Shown piece by piece: positions 11,095 to 20,619 of a stretch of 64,000 nucleotides of DNA. The stretch spans positions 19,082-83,081 of the forward strand of contig NZ_JBHSRF010000036.1 of NCBI RefSeq assembly GCF_042658925.1, read 5' to 3'. The position numbers and the translations under genes were made by a program. The stretch comes from Sphaerisporangium aureirubrum. Its GTDB lineage: Bacteria; Actinomycetota; Actinomycetes; Streptosporangiales; Streptosporangiaceae. The notes below the pieces were generated by a model. That model had not been told where the DNA came from and searched no databases. It saw nothing but the letters and a program-made list of their open reading frames with translations. Positions within the stretch are counted from its first letter, which is position 1. Each line of letters starts with the position of its first letter.

Positions 11095-11754
11095 ATGCGT
11101 AAGTATTTGCTGGTAGGAGTGCCCGGCGGTGGTAAGAGCACCCACACCGCCATGCTGACCCGGGACTTCGATCTCGTGCGGATCAGCGCCGGGGACATCC
11201 TCCGGTGGCATGTCGGCCACCACACCAAGATCGGCACACGCGTACGGGAGACCATGGCGGCAGGCCGGCTCGTCGATGACTCCCTCGTGGAAGGGATCAT
11301 GCGTGAGCGCCTGGAGCAGCACGATTGGAACCACGGCTTCGTCCTCGACGGATTCCCGCGGAACCAGCGGCAGGCGGAGTTCTTCCTCGAGCGCTACGAC
11401 GTCGACGCCGTCATCTGCCTCGACGTGCCCGACGCGCAGGCTCGCGACCGTGCGCTGTCCAGACGGATGTGCGGCGATTGCGGCCTCGACTACAACCTCA
11501 TCGGGGGTCGGCCCCGGCGCGAGGGCGTCTGCGACTCCTGCGGCGGCCCTCTCGAGGCGCGGGAGGACGACACCCCGGAAGCGCTCACCGCCCGGATCGA
11601 TGACCACCGGGAGAGCATCGCCGCCCTGCTGGACCGGCTCCGGCGCAAGGCTCCGCTCTTCGTCGTCGACGCGAGCCGCGATCCGGACACCGTCCAGGAG
11701 GAGATCCGTACGCTCCTTGGGCTCCCCTCACAGCAAGGCGGGCATAAAGCCTAA
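11095..11754 (+). CDS. adk: adenylate kinase (zinc-lid type)
   Basis: A 219-residue nucleoside monophosphate kinase that converts ATP + AMP to 2 ADP. The P-loop is GVPGGGKST, the AMP-binding segment ISAGDILRWH, the signature GFVLDGFPRNQRQAE. The long lid carries four cysteines (CGDCGLDYN and VCDSCGG), indicating a zinc-stabilised lid. It is not in the usual ribosomal-protein operon context, so this may be a second copy. The 173 bases between it and the divergent membrane gene hold the promoters. Confidence 0.9.
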   Translation: MRKYLLVGVPGGGKSTHTAMLTRDFDLVRISAGDILRWHVGHHTKIGTRVRETMAAGRLVDDSLVEGIMRERLEQHDWNHGFVLDGFPRNQRQAEFFLERYDVDAVICLDVPDAQARDRALSRRMCGDCGLDYNLIGGRPRREGVCDSCGGPLEAREDDTPEALTARIDDHRESIAALLDRLRRKAPLFVVDASRDPDTVQEEIRTLLGLPSQQGGHKA

Positions 11755-11770
11755 TCGGGCGTATTCAGGG

Positions 11771-11911
11771 GAAGATCAACTCGGTCTTGAGGGTGGACCA
11801 CAGGTTTTCGGCCAGGGCGTTGTCGAAGCTGTCCCCGACCGAGCCGGTCGAGGGGGCGACGCCGGCGTCAGCAAGCCGCCGGGTGAAGCGAATCGCGGTG
11901 TACTGCTTGGG
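11771..11911 (-). pseudogene. IS3-family transposase (OrfB) fragment, left flank
   Basis: On the minus strand the frame reads KQYTAIRFTRRLADAGVAPS, then GSVGDSFDNALAEN and LWSTLKTEL. This is the rve-type DDE segment of IS3-family OrfB, with the second catalytic Asp (D in GDSFDNA) and E (in ALAEN) visible. It is cut abruptly at the IS30 inverted repeat on one side and degenerates on the other. Confidence 0.7.
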
Positions 11912-11912
11912 C

Positions 11913-11933
11913 TCAACCGGTCGTCGCAACACT
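11913..11933. repeat. IS30 inverted repeat, left
   Basis: TCAACCGGTCGTCGCAACAC plus T. It pairs with the right repeat at 16840-16860 with one mismatch. The transposase stop codon (TGA on the minus strand) is embedded in the repeat, giving the C-terminus ...VATTG. Confidence 0.85.
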
Positions 11934-12108
11934 GCTGCTTATCAGCAAGTTTAGATGCTCGGTGAAGGCTTCGGCCGGTGTCTTCCACCCGAGGGTCTTT
12001 CGAGGCCTGGTGTTGAGCGCGAACGCCACGGCTGCCAGCTCTTCGGCACTCCATCGCGACAGGTCGGTGCCTTTGGGGAAGTACTGGCGCAACAGTCCGT
12101 TGATGCTT

Positions 12109-13170
12109 CTATGTCAAGCTGCGGGCTGGTGGTGTGATTTGGTGTTGCCAGGATGCTCGGTCGGTGGTCATTGCTCGGTGGATGACGTCGATGAGGTGGC
12201 GTTGGAGGATGCGGCGGGCGCCGCGTTTGCCTTTGGCGGGTTCATGGCGGGCTAGGAGTTCCTGGGCGGCGGGGTGGAAGCGTTTCTGGACGATGGCCGC
12301 GGTGTAGAGAACGCTGTTGAGGCGGCGGTTGCCGCCTCGGTGGAGGCGGTGGCGTTGTTGGTCTGAGGAGTAGACGGGGATGGGGGCGCAGCCGGTGTAG
12401 CGGGCGAGCTTGGCTGAGGTGGGGAAGCGGGTGATGTCGCCGATCTCGGCGATGAGGACCGCGGCGGAGGTGTGGCTGATGCCGGTGATCTCCAGGAGGG
12501 CCGGGGCCAGCGGAATGACGATTTCCTTGATCGTGGTGTCGAGGTCGTGCACACGCTGGTTGAGCTCGGAAAGCTCAGTGGTCATGTCCAAAAGGACCCT
12601 GCGGACGTGGGCGCCTATGTGGGCGGCGGTCAGCAGCAAGGCCAGGGCGTTGGTGCCTTTGGGCCGGGCCAGATCGCCCGGGGTGTGGTTGAGCCAGAGG
12701 TGGAGCTGGGCTTTGAGCTGGTTGATCAGCGTGGTGCGGCGTTTGATGAGGTCGGTGCGGTAGTCAACCAGTACACGCAGTTCGCGGACGTGTTCGTCGA
12801 TGCGGTGCCGAGCCAGTTCAGGGGTAGCGATGGCAGCGCGGGCGGCTGCGGCGGCGTCGGCGGGATCGGACTTGGCGCCCGTGGCGGCGTGAAGTCTGCG
12901 GTGGGCAGCGGTCAGCCGGGTGGGAACCCAGACCACTTCGTGGCCTGCGAGCAGGAGCCCGTCGGCCAGGCGGCGGGCGAATCCGCGGCCATCCTCGATG
13001 GCCCAGACGACAGGCGTACTGTCAATGATCGTCCGGGCCCAGCCGAGCAGCGCGGTGATCAGCCAAGCGTCGTTCTTCACCGTGAACGGCTTGCCGATCT
13101 GCCGGCCGTCAGGTCCGACGGCCACCGCGACGTGGACGTGCTTGTGCGGGTCGATCCCCACTGTCACCAT
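12109..13170 (-). CDS. IS110-family transposase
   Basis: A 353-residue DEDD recombinase. The N-terminal RuvC-like domain opens MVTVGIDPHKHVHVAVAVG. Then come VWAIEDGRGFARRLADGL, VVWVPTRLTA and KSDPADAAAAARAA. The C-terminal serine-containing domain includes EITGISHTSAAVLIAEIG, RYTGCAPIPVYSSDQQR and RLHRGGNRRLNSVLY. ATG at 13170 is chosen over an upstream in-frame TTG because the conserved start follows immediately. The reading frame is intact, so the element may be mobile. Confidence 0.9.
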   Translation of the reverse strand: MVTVGIDPHKHVHVAVAVGPDGRQIGKPFTVKNDAWLITALLGWARTIIDSTPVVWAIEDGRGFARRLADGLLLAGHEVVWVPTRLTAAHRRLHAATGAKSDPADAAAAARAAIATPELARHRIDEHVRELRVLVDYRTDLIKRRTTLINQLKAQLHLWLNHTPGDLARPKGTNALALLLTAAHIGAHVRRVLLDMTTELSELNQRVHDLDTTIKEIVIPLAPALLEITGISHTSAAVLIAEIGDITRFPTSAKLARYTGCAPIPVYSSDQQRHRLHRGGNRRLNSVLYTAAIVQKRFHPAAQELLARHEPAKGKRGARRILQRHLIDVIHRAMTTDRASWQHQITPPARSLT

Positions 13171-13420
13171 CGAGAAATCCTGTCCTCTGCTGGAGCGGAT
13201 GACGAACAGAGGCAAGGGCCCTGGCCAGGGGACAGACCTATTGCGAGTTGACGGCTCAGCAGGCTTCTATCAAGTCACTCCCGGCCAGGGCTCTTGCCCT
13301 GCGGGCGACTGTGGACAGATCAACGGAAAGCCTTCCGGCACGTGTTCTCCGAGTCACCCAGCCGCCCAGCACCGAGCCTCTCCCGTCGAAGAAGCCCCGC
13401 GCGACCCAGATTGCCCAATA
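13171..13420 (-). ncRNA. candidate bridge RNA region of the IS110 element
   Basis: Non-coding sequence between the element's upstream boundary and the transposase start. In characterised IS110-group elements a structured bridge RNA, with loops matching target and donor DNA, is made from this side. The location is the only evidence; its loops could not be verified by eye. Confidence 0.35.
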
Positions 13421-13747
13421 GGTGTTCTCGTTGCTGCCTCGCTGCCAGGGGCTGTGCGGGTCGGCGAAATAGACCCGCACGCCTGTGTCGATGCGCAGCT
13501 GCGCGTGCTGGGCCAGTTCTGTCCCCCGGTCCCAGGTCAGCGAGCGGAGTAGCTGTCCGGGCAACCCGGTGGTCTCCTTGGTGATCGCGTCCCGCACGGC
13601 TTGGGCGCCGCGGCCGGCCAGCGCCGGACCGTTCTTGACACGCTCCTGAACGCCGTAGCCCTCCATCGGGGGCAGGTGCAACAGCAGGGTGAACCGGGTC
13701 GTGCGCTCCACCAGAGTGCCGATCGCTGAGCGGCCGGTGCCGATGAT

Positions 13748-15929
13748 GTAGGGGTCGGACCGGGGCGCGGTTCCGGGATCTCTCCCGGACCGTCTCCCCG
13801 GCCCGCCCTCCGCACCGGACAAGCGCGTCTCCGCGCATCCGGCGCTCCACGGGTTCCCGTGTCATCTGGCGGCTGTTGCCTCCAGGATGCTCATCCATGG
13901 TGTCGGGATGTTGTTCGCGCGCCATCGGTAACGAGTGACCTCGACCTGCAGGGTGTCGAACATGACGATCCCGTTCTCCGCCGGTCGGTTGCCTGGCCTG
14001 CCGGTCAGGAAGCGCCGGTAGAGCTCCTTCCAGGTGATCCCGAGGTGTCGTTTGCGCAGCCATGCCGCAACCCGCCGCCATGCGTAGGCGTCGAGGTAGT
14101 GGAAGGTCGCTTTGGAGACCCCATGCCGGAAGTAGGCGCACCATCCCCGCAGCACCGGGTTGAGCTGGCGCAGCAGGGCTTCGAGCGTCAGATGTCGTGA
14201 TCTGTTGGTAAGCGCCCGCACCTTCGCCACGATCGAAAGCAGTGCCTTCTTCGACGGGTAGGTGTAGACGGTCTTCTTCGTGGTTCCCTTCTTGGTGCGT
14301 CGCTGGATATGGAAGCCCAGGAAGTCGAACCCCTCGTCCAAGTGGACCACGCGGGTCTTGGACTCCGACAATCGCAGCCCCAGCGGGGCAAGCACGTCGG
14401 AGACCTCCTCCCAGAGCGCGTCCGCGTGAGCCTTGGAACCGCATACCATGATCGCGAAATCGTCCGCGTAACGGATGATCCGGTAATAGGCCCCGCCGGT
14501 CTTGCGGTGCTTCTCTCGCTGCCACCGGGTGCCGTGATCGTCCTTGGCGCAGAAATGCTCATCCAACGCCGATAGAGCGATGTTGGCCAGCAGCGGCGAG
14601 GCGATGCCTCCTTGCGGCGTGCCCGATGCCGTCCCCTCGATCTGTCCCGCCTCGGACATAATGCCCGCTTTGAGAAAGGACTTGATCAGGGCCAGAACTC
14701 GCCTGTCTCCGATGCGCCTCCGCACCCGGTCGAGGATCGCCGAGTGTGACAGTTCATCGAAGCACGCCGCGATGTCGGCCTCGAACACCCAGTGGTAGTT
14801 CCGGGTGCCGAAGGCGTGGATCTCGGCGATCGCGTCCTGGGCCCGTCGCTTCGGGCGAAAGCCGTAGGAGACCGGCTTGAAGTCCGCCTCGAAGATCGGT
14901 TCCAGCACCAGCACAAGAGCTGCCTGCACGAGCCTGTCCATCGCGGACGGGATGCCCAGACGCCTGAACTTCCCCGGAGAACCAGCCTTGGGAATCATGC
15001 GTTCCCTGGCCGGCAGCGGGGTGAACGTGCGGGCTTTGAGCTGCTCGCACGTGTCGTTCAGTAACGCCGTGACCTCGGCCTCGCCGCCGATGGCGGCCGG
15101 GATCACCCGGTCCACCCCCGGCGACCGTGCGCCCTTGTTGCCGCTCACCCGCTCCCACGCGACCGCGAGGAAGTCCGGGTGATGAATGAGGTTGTACAGA
15201 TCATCGAACCGACGACCAGGATCGTTGGTCGCCCACAGGTGCAGCTTGGCCTGCATCCGTCGTACCCGTCGCTCCGCCCAGTACGGGTCGGGCCACGGTT
15301 CACCGGTATTCACCAGCGTCTCCGTCCCTTGCAGCGTCTCGCGTGCGTGAACCCGCTGGCCCCCTTCGCCATGTGCTCGGGCTTTCCCCGGCTCGGACTA
15401 CTACGGGTCCTCCGCCCCACCCCGCAGTCGTCGGCGGACAACGCGCCAACCCGCTGCCTCCGGCCTGGATGGCCGGGCCCAGACGGGAACCGGGGAATGG
15501 TTCCCACGTTCACCATGAACCGATCGTCGGGTGAGGTGGCCAGCTATACCCCTGCGATTTCGCCACGGCTACGCCGCAGACCTTCACCGTGGCCTCCCGA
15601 CCGGCGACCTCAATACCGGCCCAGGAGTTCCCCGCCCCGTGATGAAGGGACGGGTGCGCACCGCGATCCAGCCCAGATCCACCGGATTTTGAGCTGGCGG
15701 GAAACTTAAGGGGCGTGACAGCGCTGGTTTCTCTCGTCCACCTTCCCGTCTCGCTTGCCGGACCCGGGCCATCCGGTAGTACTGGCCCGTCCCGTCGTTG
15801 TCGGGGCTGCTTGCCAGCCTCACCGGCGTTCCCCGGATCAGCCTGCCCCCAGCTTCGCTACGCTGCTACGACAGCACAGCGGCGGAGTCCTTTCACCTCC
15901 GCTCGGTTGCATGGCGCCTCGTGGCGCTC
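13748..15929 (-). mobile_element. group II intron inserted in the IS30 transposase gene
   Basis: A 2182-base intron on the coding strand of the IS30 transposase. It starts GAGCGCC (consensus GUGCG) at 15929 and ends CCCCTAC at 13748, fitting the ...AY rule. Joining 15930 to 13747 rebuilds GGT GAT CTC ATC ATC GGC (G-D-L-I-I-G), the uninterrupted IS30 reading frame, which fixes both boundaries. A domain V-like hairpin lies about 100 bases before the 3' end, with GAGCGCCGGATGCGCGG pairing back through a GAGA loop to CGCGC and TCCGGTGC. The intron encodes its own reverse transcriptase. Confidence 0.85.
13862..15313 (-). CDS. ltrA: group II intron reverse transcriptase/maturase
   Basis: A 483-residue intron-encoded protein. 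It has RT domains with KAGSPGKFRRLGIPSAMDR, FEADIAACFDEL, GTPQGGIASPLLANI and the catalytic RYADDFAIM. The maturase X domain lies near GWCAYFRHGVSKATFHYLDA and RKRHLGITWKEL. No HNH endonuclease motif is seen at the C-terminus. It would help the RNA splice and retrotranspose. The GTG start at 15313 follows GGAGAC. The frame is intact. Confidence 0.92.
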   Translation of the reverse strand: MNTGEPWPDPYWAERRVRRMQAKLHLWATNDPGRRFDDLYNLIHHPDFLAVAWERVSGNKGARSPGVDRVIPAAIGGEAEVTALLNDTCEQLKARTFTPLPARERMIPKAGSPGKFRRLGIPSAMDRLVQAALVLVLEPIFEADFKPVSYGFRPKRRAQDAIAEIHAFGTRNYHWVFEADIAACFDELSHSAILDRVRRRIGDRRVLALIKSFLKAGIMSEAGQIEGTASGTPQGGIASPLLANIALSALDEHFCAKDDHGTRWQREKHRKTGGAYYRIIRYADDFAIMVCGSKAHADALWEEVSDVLAPLGLRLSESKTRVVHLDEGFDFLGFHIQRRTKKGTTKKTVYTYPSKKALLSIVAKVRALTNRSRHLTLEALLRQLNPVLRGWCAYFRHGVSKATFHYLDAYAWRRVAAWLRKRHLGITWKELYRRFLTGRPGNRPAENGIVMFDTLQVEVTRYRWRANNIPTPWMSILEATAAR

Positions 15930-16839
15930 GAGATCACCTTCCCAGTGGCCCGGGACCGCGCGGTCGTCGGCCTCGGCCGGCCTCTCACCGATCAGCACTT
16001 CAGGCGTCACGTGGCCACCGTTCTTGCGCCGGGTGCGTGCGCGCGGGACCCGCAGGGCCCGCCCGGTACGCAGGCAGGCGACCAGCTCCCGCTTGAGCGC
16101 TCCTCGCCCCTGGACGAACAGGGCCTGATAGATGGCCTCAGGTGAGATCCGCATGGCGTCATCCTCGGGAAAGTCGACCTTCAGCCGATGAGCGATCTGT
16201 TCAGGGCTCCACGACCTCGCCCAGCGACGGTCCTGCCGCCCGGGGCTTGTTGCGCCCCTTCCAGGGCGCCGTCCGTGGTCCCGTCGCCGGCGTGCCGTCC
16301 AGGTGGCGGACCCCTCCAGCCAGCCGCTCCTGCACATACTCACGCAGCTGCTGGCTGGCCGCCAGTTTGGCGGTCTTCGGCCGGCGGGCCCGGCGCTCGG
16401 CATGCCATTGCGCGACCGTCGCCCGGTATTCCACGTCATACGTCCGCGTCGAGGCGTTGCGCCGCAGCTCTCGGGAGATCGTCGACGGCGACCGTCCCAG
16501 GCGCCGGGCGATCTCACGCACGCCGGCCTTCCGGGCACGCCACAACGCGATCTCCTCCCGTTCGGCGAACGACAAATAGCGGCCCGACACGGTCGGGGCA
16601 ATGCCTGGATTCACCCCGCCAGCCTGGCGAAACCAGCGCGTCCCGACCGCTGGCGACACACCGATCCCCGCTGCGGCGTCCTCCGACGTCAACCCTCGAG
16701 CGATCGCTTACCAGAACCGGACACGGTCCTGTCGCCAGGCGACCGTCGGCCGCCCCGGAGACGGGACCTGACCGCGATACAACCGGACAGCCTGCTGCTT
16801 CTTGCCCAGGCCCATAATGCACAACACCTCCAGGGACGG

Positions 16840-16860
16840 AGTGTTGCGACGACCAGTTGA
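16840..16860. repeat. IS30 inverted repeat, right
   Basis: AGTGTTGCGACGACCAGTTG plus A, the reverse complement of the left repeat apart from one base. It lies 25 bases upstream of the transposase ATG and borders an IS3-family fragment directly. Confidence 0.85.
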
Positions 16861-17170
16861 ATCCGCCCAATACACCAGTTTCCGCTACGCCACCCGTCTG
16901 GCGGATCTGGGAGTGATGGCGTCGGTGGGGTCGGTGGCCGATTCCTATGACAACGCCATGGCCGAGGCACTCAACGGCACGTTCAAGGCCGAGCTGATCC
17001 ACCGGCAAACCTGGCGGACCCGTGACCAGGTGGAATACGCCATCGTCGAGTGGATCGGCTGGTACAACCACCGCCGCCTGCACTCAGCCATCGGCAACGT
17101 GCCACCTGCCGAATACGAGGCAAACTACTACCGCTCGGCCAACACACCAGCGCCGACCGGCGCCAGGTAA
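16861..17170 (+). pseudogene. IS3-family transposase (OrfB) C-terminal fragment, right flank
   Basis: The plus-strand frame opens SAQYTSFRYATRLADLGVM, continues SVGSVADSYDNAMAEALNGT and KAELIHRQTWRT, and ends WIGWYNHRRLHSAIGNVPPA with a TAA at 17168. This is the C-terminal third of an IS3-family integrase-type transposase. It begins at the same conserved position (QYT) as the left-flank fragment but on the opposite strand. Confidence 0.8.
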
Positions 17171-17262
17171 ACCGGACTTCACGTAACCCGGGGCACCTCA
17201 GGGTGTAGCAGCAGTAGAAGCATGGGTGAGAACTGCGAGTCCGGATACTTCAGTGGATGGGC

Positions 17263-18431
17263 TCAGTGAAGCGCCTCGGTCGGTGAGACTCTGGCGGCTC
17301 GCCAGGCGGGGTATCCGCCCGCGACGGTTCCGATGAACATGGCGGCGGCTAGGCCGGTGCCGGCTGCCCAGAGCGGGATCATTACCGGCCAGCCCTTGTT
17401 GAGTGCGTATGCCGAGCTCAATGCCGCGCCGAAAAGGACGCCGCTCAACCCGCCGGCAGCCGAGAGGGCCAGCGACTCGGCCAGGAACTGCAGCCGGATG
17501 TGGCGCCGGGTGGCCCCTAGCGAACGGCGTAGCCCGATCTCCGATCGCCTTTCGAGCACCGACACGATCATGGTGTTGGCCACTCCGACACCGCCGACGA
17601 GCAGCGCCACCGCTCCCAGGCTGAGCAGCAGGCCCGTGAGCGTGTCGCCGGCGGCGCGCTTGGCGATCAGCGCGTCCGAAGGCCGGGAGACCTGGACCTC
17701 GTCGGGTGTCTCCGGGTCGGCCGTGCCGGCCAGGACCGCGCGCACACTTTCGACCGCGTCGTCATGAGTGCGCGTGTACACGGTCGTCGGGTGACCGTCG
17801 AAGCGGAGCAGACGCTCGGCGACGTCCCAGCCGATGAGGGCGGCCGAGTCGAGTTCGGGCGCCAGCGCGGTGGGAGTCAGGATGCCGGCGACCGTGAACC
17901 AGTGGCCGCCCAGCCACACCCGCTCGCCGGGGGCCGCCACGTTCAGCCGTACCGCGGCCGACGAGCCGAGCACGGTGACCGGGAAGCGCGCGGTCGCGGC
18001 GTCGAGGAACACACCTCGGGCGAGGGTGGCGCGCAGCGTGTCCGGTAGATCGGGGTGGGCGGCCAGGACCGCGAGGCTGCCGTTCTCGATCGACGGGATC
18101 AGGTCGCTGCGGAACACCGATGCCGTCACCGTGCCGGTCGCGGTCACCGCGGTCACCGCGGGGATCCCCGCGATCATTGAGGGCGCCTCCACAGGTAGGT
18201 GGGTGGGACTGCCGTCCACCGACGGCCCGGGGGCGACGGTCAGCAGGTTGGTGCCGAGGACGGCGAGCAGCCGGTTCAGGTTCTCGGTGCTGGAGGCGGT
18301 CACCCCGACGACGCAGACCATGGCCGCGATGCCGATCGCGATGCCGATCGCGGCGAGCGTCATCCGTCCCGGGCGGGCACGCAACCCCGCGGCGCCCGTG
18401 CGCAGTACATCACGGGGCAGCAAACGCGATC

Positions 18432-18435
<4 letters not shown>
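17263..18435 (-). CDS. MacB-like ABC exporter permease (FtsX family)
   Basis: A 390-residue permease with one N-terminal transmembrane segment (MTLAAIGIAIGIAAMVCVVG), a large extracytoplasmic MacB_PCD domain (about 60-260) and three C-terminal segments (LLLSLGAVALLVGGVGVANT, SLALSAAGGLSGVLFGAAL, AAGTGLAAAMFIGTVAGG). The conserved ERRSEIGLRRSLGATRRHI loop is present. It overlaps the ATPase gene by four bases (ATGA). With the ATPase and the periplasmic-adaptor-like protein it forms a MacAB-type mechanotransmission exporter, possibly for a peptide or drug. Confidence 0.9.
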
Positions 18436-19069
<634 letters not shown>

Positions 19070-19073
<4 letters not shown>

Positions 19074-20080
19074 GAGGGGACTCCGACCAGGGTGCCTTCG
19101 GTCACGCCGCGCACCTCGACCCGGCCGTCGGCGAACAGGCCTAGCTCGACCGGCACCTCGCGCCCCGCCACCCGGACCGCGTAGCCGCCGCCGGGCCGGG
19201 CGAGCAGCGCGGTCACCGGGACCGTGAGCACGTTCTCGGCGCTCGCGCCACGCAGTCCGACGACGACCGGAGCCTGGTCGAGCCGCCCGAGGGCCTTCTG
19301 GTCCCGGATCGCGACGGTGACCGCGATCGTCGCAGGCCCGCCCTGCTGGGCCACGCTCGCCACCCGTCCGACTCTGGTCACCCGGCCCCGTACTATCCGG
19401 CCGGCGGGCAGCGTGATCTCGGCCGCCGAGCCGCGCACGGCGAGTTCCTGCAGCGCCACGTCGAGGGCGACCGTCACGACCCGCGTGGTCCCCGAGTACG
19501 ACAACACCGGCCCGGACGACGGATCGCCGAGATGCGCGCTCACCACCGCCACCCGGACGGTTCCACGGGCGACCACGACGCTCGAAGGCTCCACGACACC
19601 GGTGCGCGGCAGGTGCAGCTTCCGCTGCCAGACGCGCACCGCGGCCGAGGTGGCCGGGGTGAAGCGGCCGTCGACGGTGAAGCCGCGATACCCGAGCGCC
19701 CACAGGTTGCGCTCGACCAGGCGCACGTCGCGGCCGGACAAGCCAGTGCGGAGCGTCCGGTACAACGGCAGCGAACCGTAGAACAGCGGGACCGGGCGGT
19801 CGTCGGCCCGGAAGACGGCCCGACCCCGGCGTAGCACGGTGGCGGTGGCGGGCAGCCAGGTGATCGTGCCCTGGCCGGCGCCCGGCACCGGGATCGGTGG
19901 GCCGTAGCCCAGGACGCCGTTGACCGGCTCGATTCTGGTCAGCGTCTGGCGGAGCACCGGCTCGACGGCCTGCCGCACGACCGGCGGGGCAGTGGTCTCG
20001 CCCCCGAACCCGGCGGCCGCCGCGGTTATCGCGCCCGCGCACGCCAGCGCTCCGGCGCCCAGCACGAGAGCGCGTCTCAC
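19070..20080 (-). CDS. exporter adaptor protein with peptidoglycan-binding domain
   Basis: A 336-residue exported protein. The N-terminal signal segment is LVLGAGALACAGAITAAAAG. A PG_binding_1 domain (about 115-180) includes GLSGRDVRLVERNLWALGY and DGRFTPATSAAVRVWQRKL. The C-terminal half resembles HlyD/MacA adaptor barrels (GSAAEITLPAGRIVRGRVT, VPVTALLARPGGGYAV). It probably links the ABC permease to the cell wall. GTG at 20080 overlaps the lipoprotein gene by four bases. Confidence 0.85.
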
Positions 20081-20532
20081 CCTTTCTTCCCCGTTTCCTC
20101 GGGCAGCCGATCGCGGCAGGCGGCGAGCGCGGCCTTGTAGGCCGGGTCGGCGTTGAGCTGCGCGCGGGTCATTTGCTGCATCCGGCCGAGGATGCGCATG
20201 TTGCCGTCGGGCAGCGGATCGGACATCTGGATCCGGTGCGCGCGCATGCACTGGGCGAACGCGCGCAGCTTGGCCATGTCCTCGGCGGGGGGCCGCGCCT
20301 GGCGCGCGGCCTCACCGCCGGGCAGCAGCGGACGGCACTTCTCGGCCGCGGCCCGCGCGTCGGCGGGCAGGTGGTTCACGTCGATCGGTTCGGGCAGCGG
20401 ATGGCCCTGGCGGCGCATGCACGCGGCGTACGCGGCCATCGACCCGGCGCTCGGCGGCGGCGACGGTGTAGCGGTCGAGGGCGCACCGCACGCGGTGGCG
20501 GCCACCAGTAGAAGTAACACGATCCGTCTCAT
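20077..20532 (-). CDS. small lipoprotein of the exporter operon
   Basis: A 151-residue protein with a lipoprotein signal peptide (MRRIVLLLLVAATACGAPS; lipobox around TAC-G, Cys15). The mature part has two CMR-containing repeats (AYAACMRRQGHPLPEPI and AFAQCMRAHRIQMSDPLPDG), a pattern common in actinobacterial lipoproteins beside MacAB-type exporters. It is the first gene of the minus-strand operon and is divergent from the response regulator, which probably controls it. Confidence 0.85.
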   Translation of the reverse strand: MRRIVLLLLVAATACGAPSTATPSPPPSAGSMAAYAACMRRQGHPLPEPIDVNHLPADARAAAEKCRPLLPGGEAARQARPPAEDMAKLRAFAQCMRAHRIQMSDPLPDGNMRILGRMQQMTRAQLNADPAYKAALAACRDRLPEETGKKG

Positions 20533-20619
20533 GGGGCCAAGAACTAGCGAAACGGTGGTGATACGGCCGCTACCGCCGATGTCGGGCTGATGTCATGTGC
20601 TTCGCGCACAATGTGACGC

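Larger units (their letters stand above)
12102..13420 (-). mobile_element. IS110-family element inside the IS30 transposase gene
   Basis: A 1319-base insert separating the IS30 codons for NENT (ending 13421) and NGLL (starting 12101). The join is seamless at codon level, so the limits should be correct to a base or two. No terminal inverted repeats are apparent, as usual for IS110. About 250 bases lie upstream of the transposase start within the element, the place where IS110-group elements encode their bridge RNA. Confidence 0.75.
11913..16815 (-). pseudogene. IS30-family transposase, interrupted four ways
   Basis: The start is ATG at 16815 (MGLGKKQQAVRLYRG). A TAA codon interrupts it near 16708 (VRFW then AIARGLTSED). 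The helix-turn-helix (FAEREEIALWRARKAGV, REIARRLGRSPSTISREL) is intact. A one-base frameshift near 16240 precedes SPEQIAHRLKVDFPEDD, and the frame runs to VPGHWEGDL at 15930. A group II intron then intervenes. The DDE region resumes at 13747 with IIGTGRSAIGTLVERTTRF and LTWDRGTEL and runs to WQRGSNENT at 13421. The IS110 insertion follows. The last part, NGLLRQYFPKGTDLSRWS to VATTG, is at 12101-11913. Confidence 0.85.
11912..16860 (-). mobile_element. IS30-family element carrying two nested elements
   Basis: The element is bounded by imperfect 21-bp inverted repeats at 11913-11933 and 16840-16860 (one mismatch). Removing the IS110 element (12102-13420) and the group II intron (13748-15929) leaves about 1.45 kb, a normal IS30 size, encoding one transposase. 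That gene also has a nonsense codon and a frameshift, so the element itself is inactive. Both outer flanks are IS3-family OrfB fragments. Confidence 0.8.
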
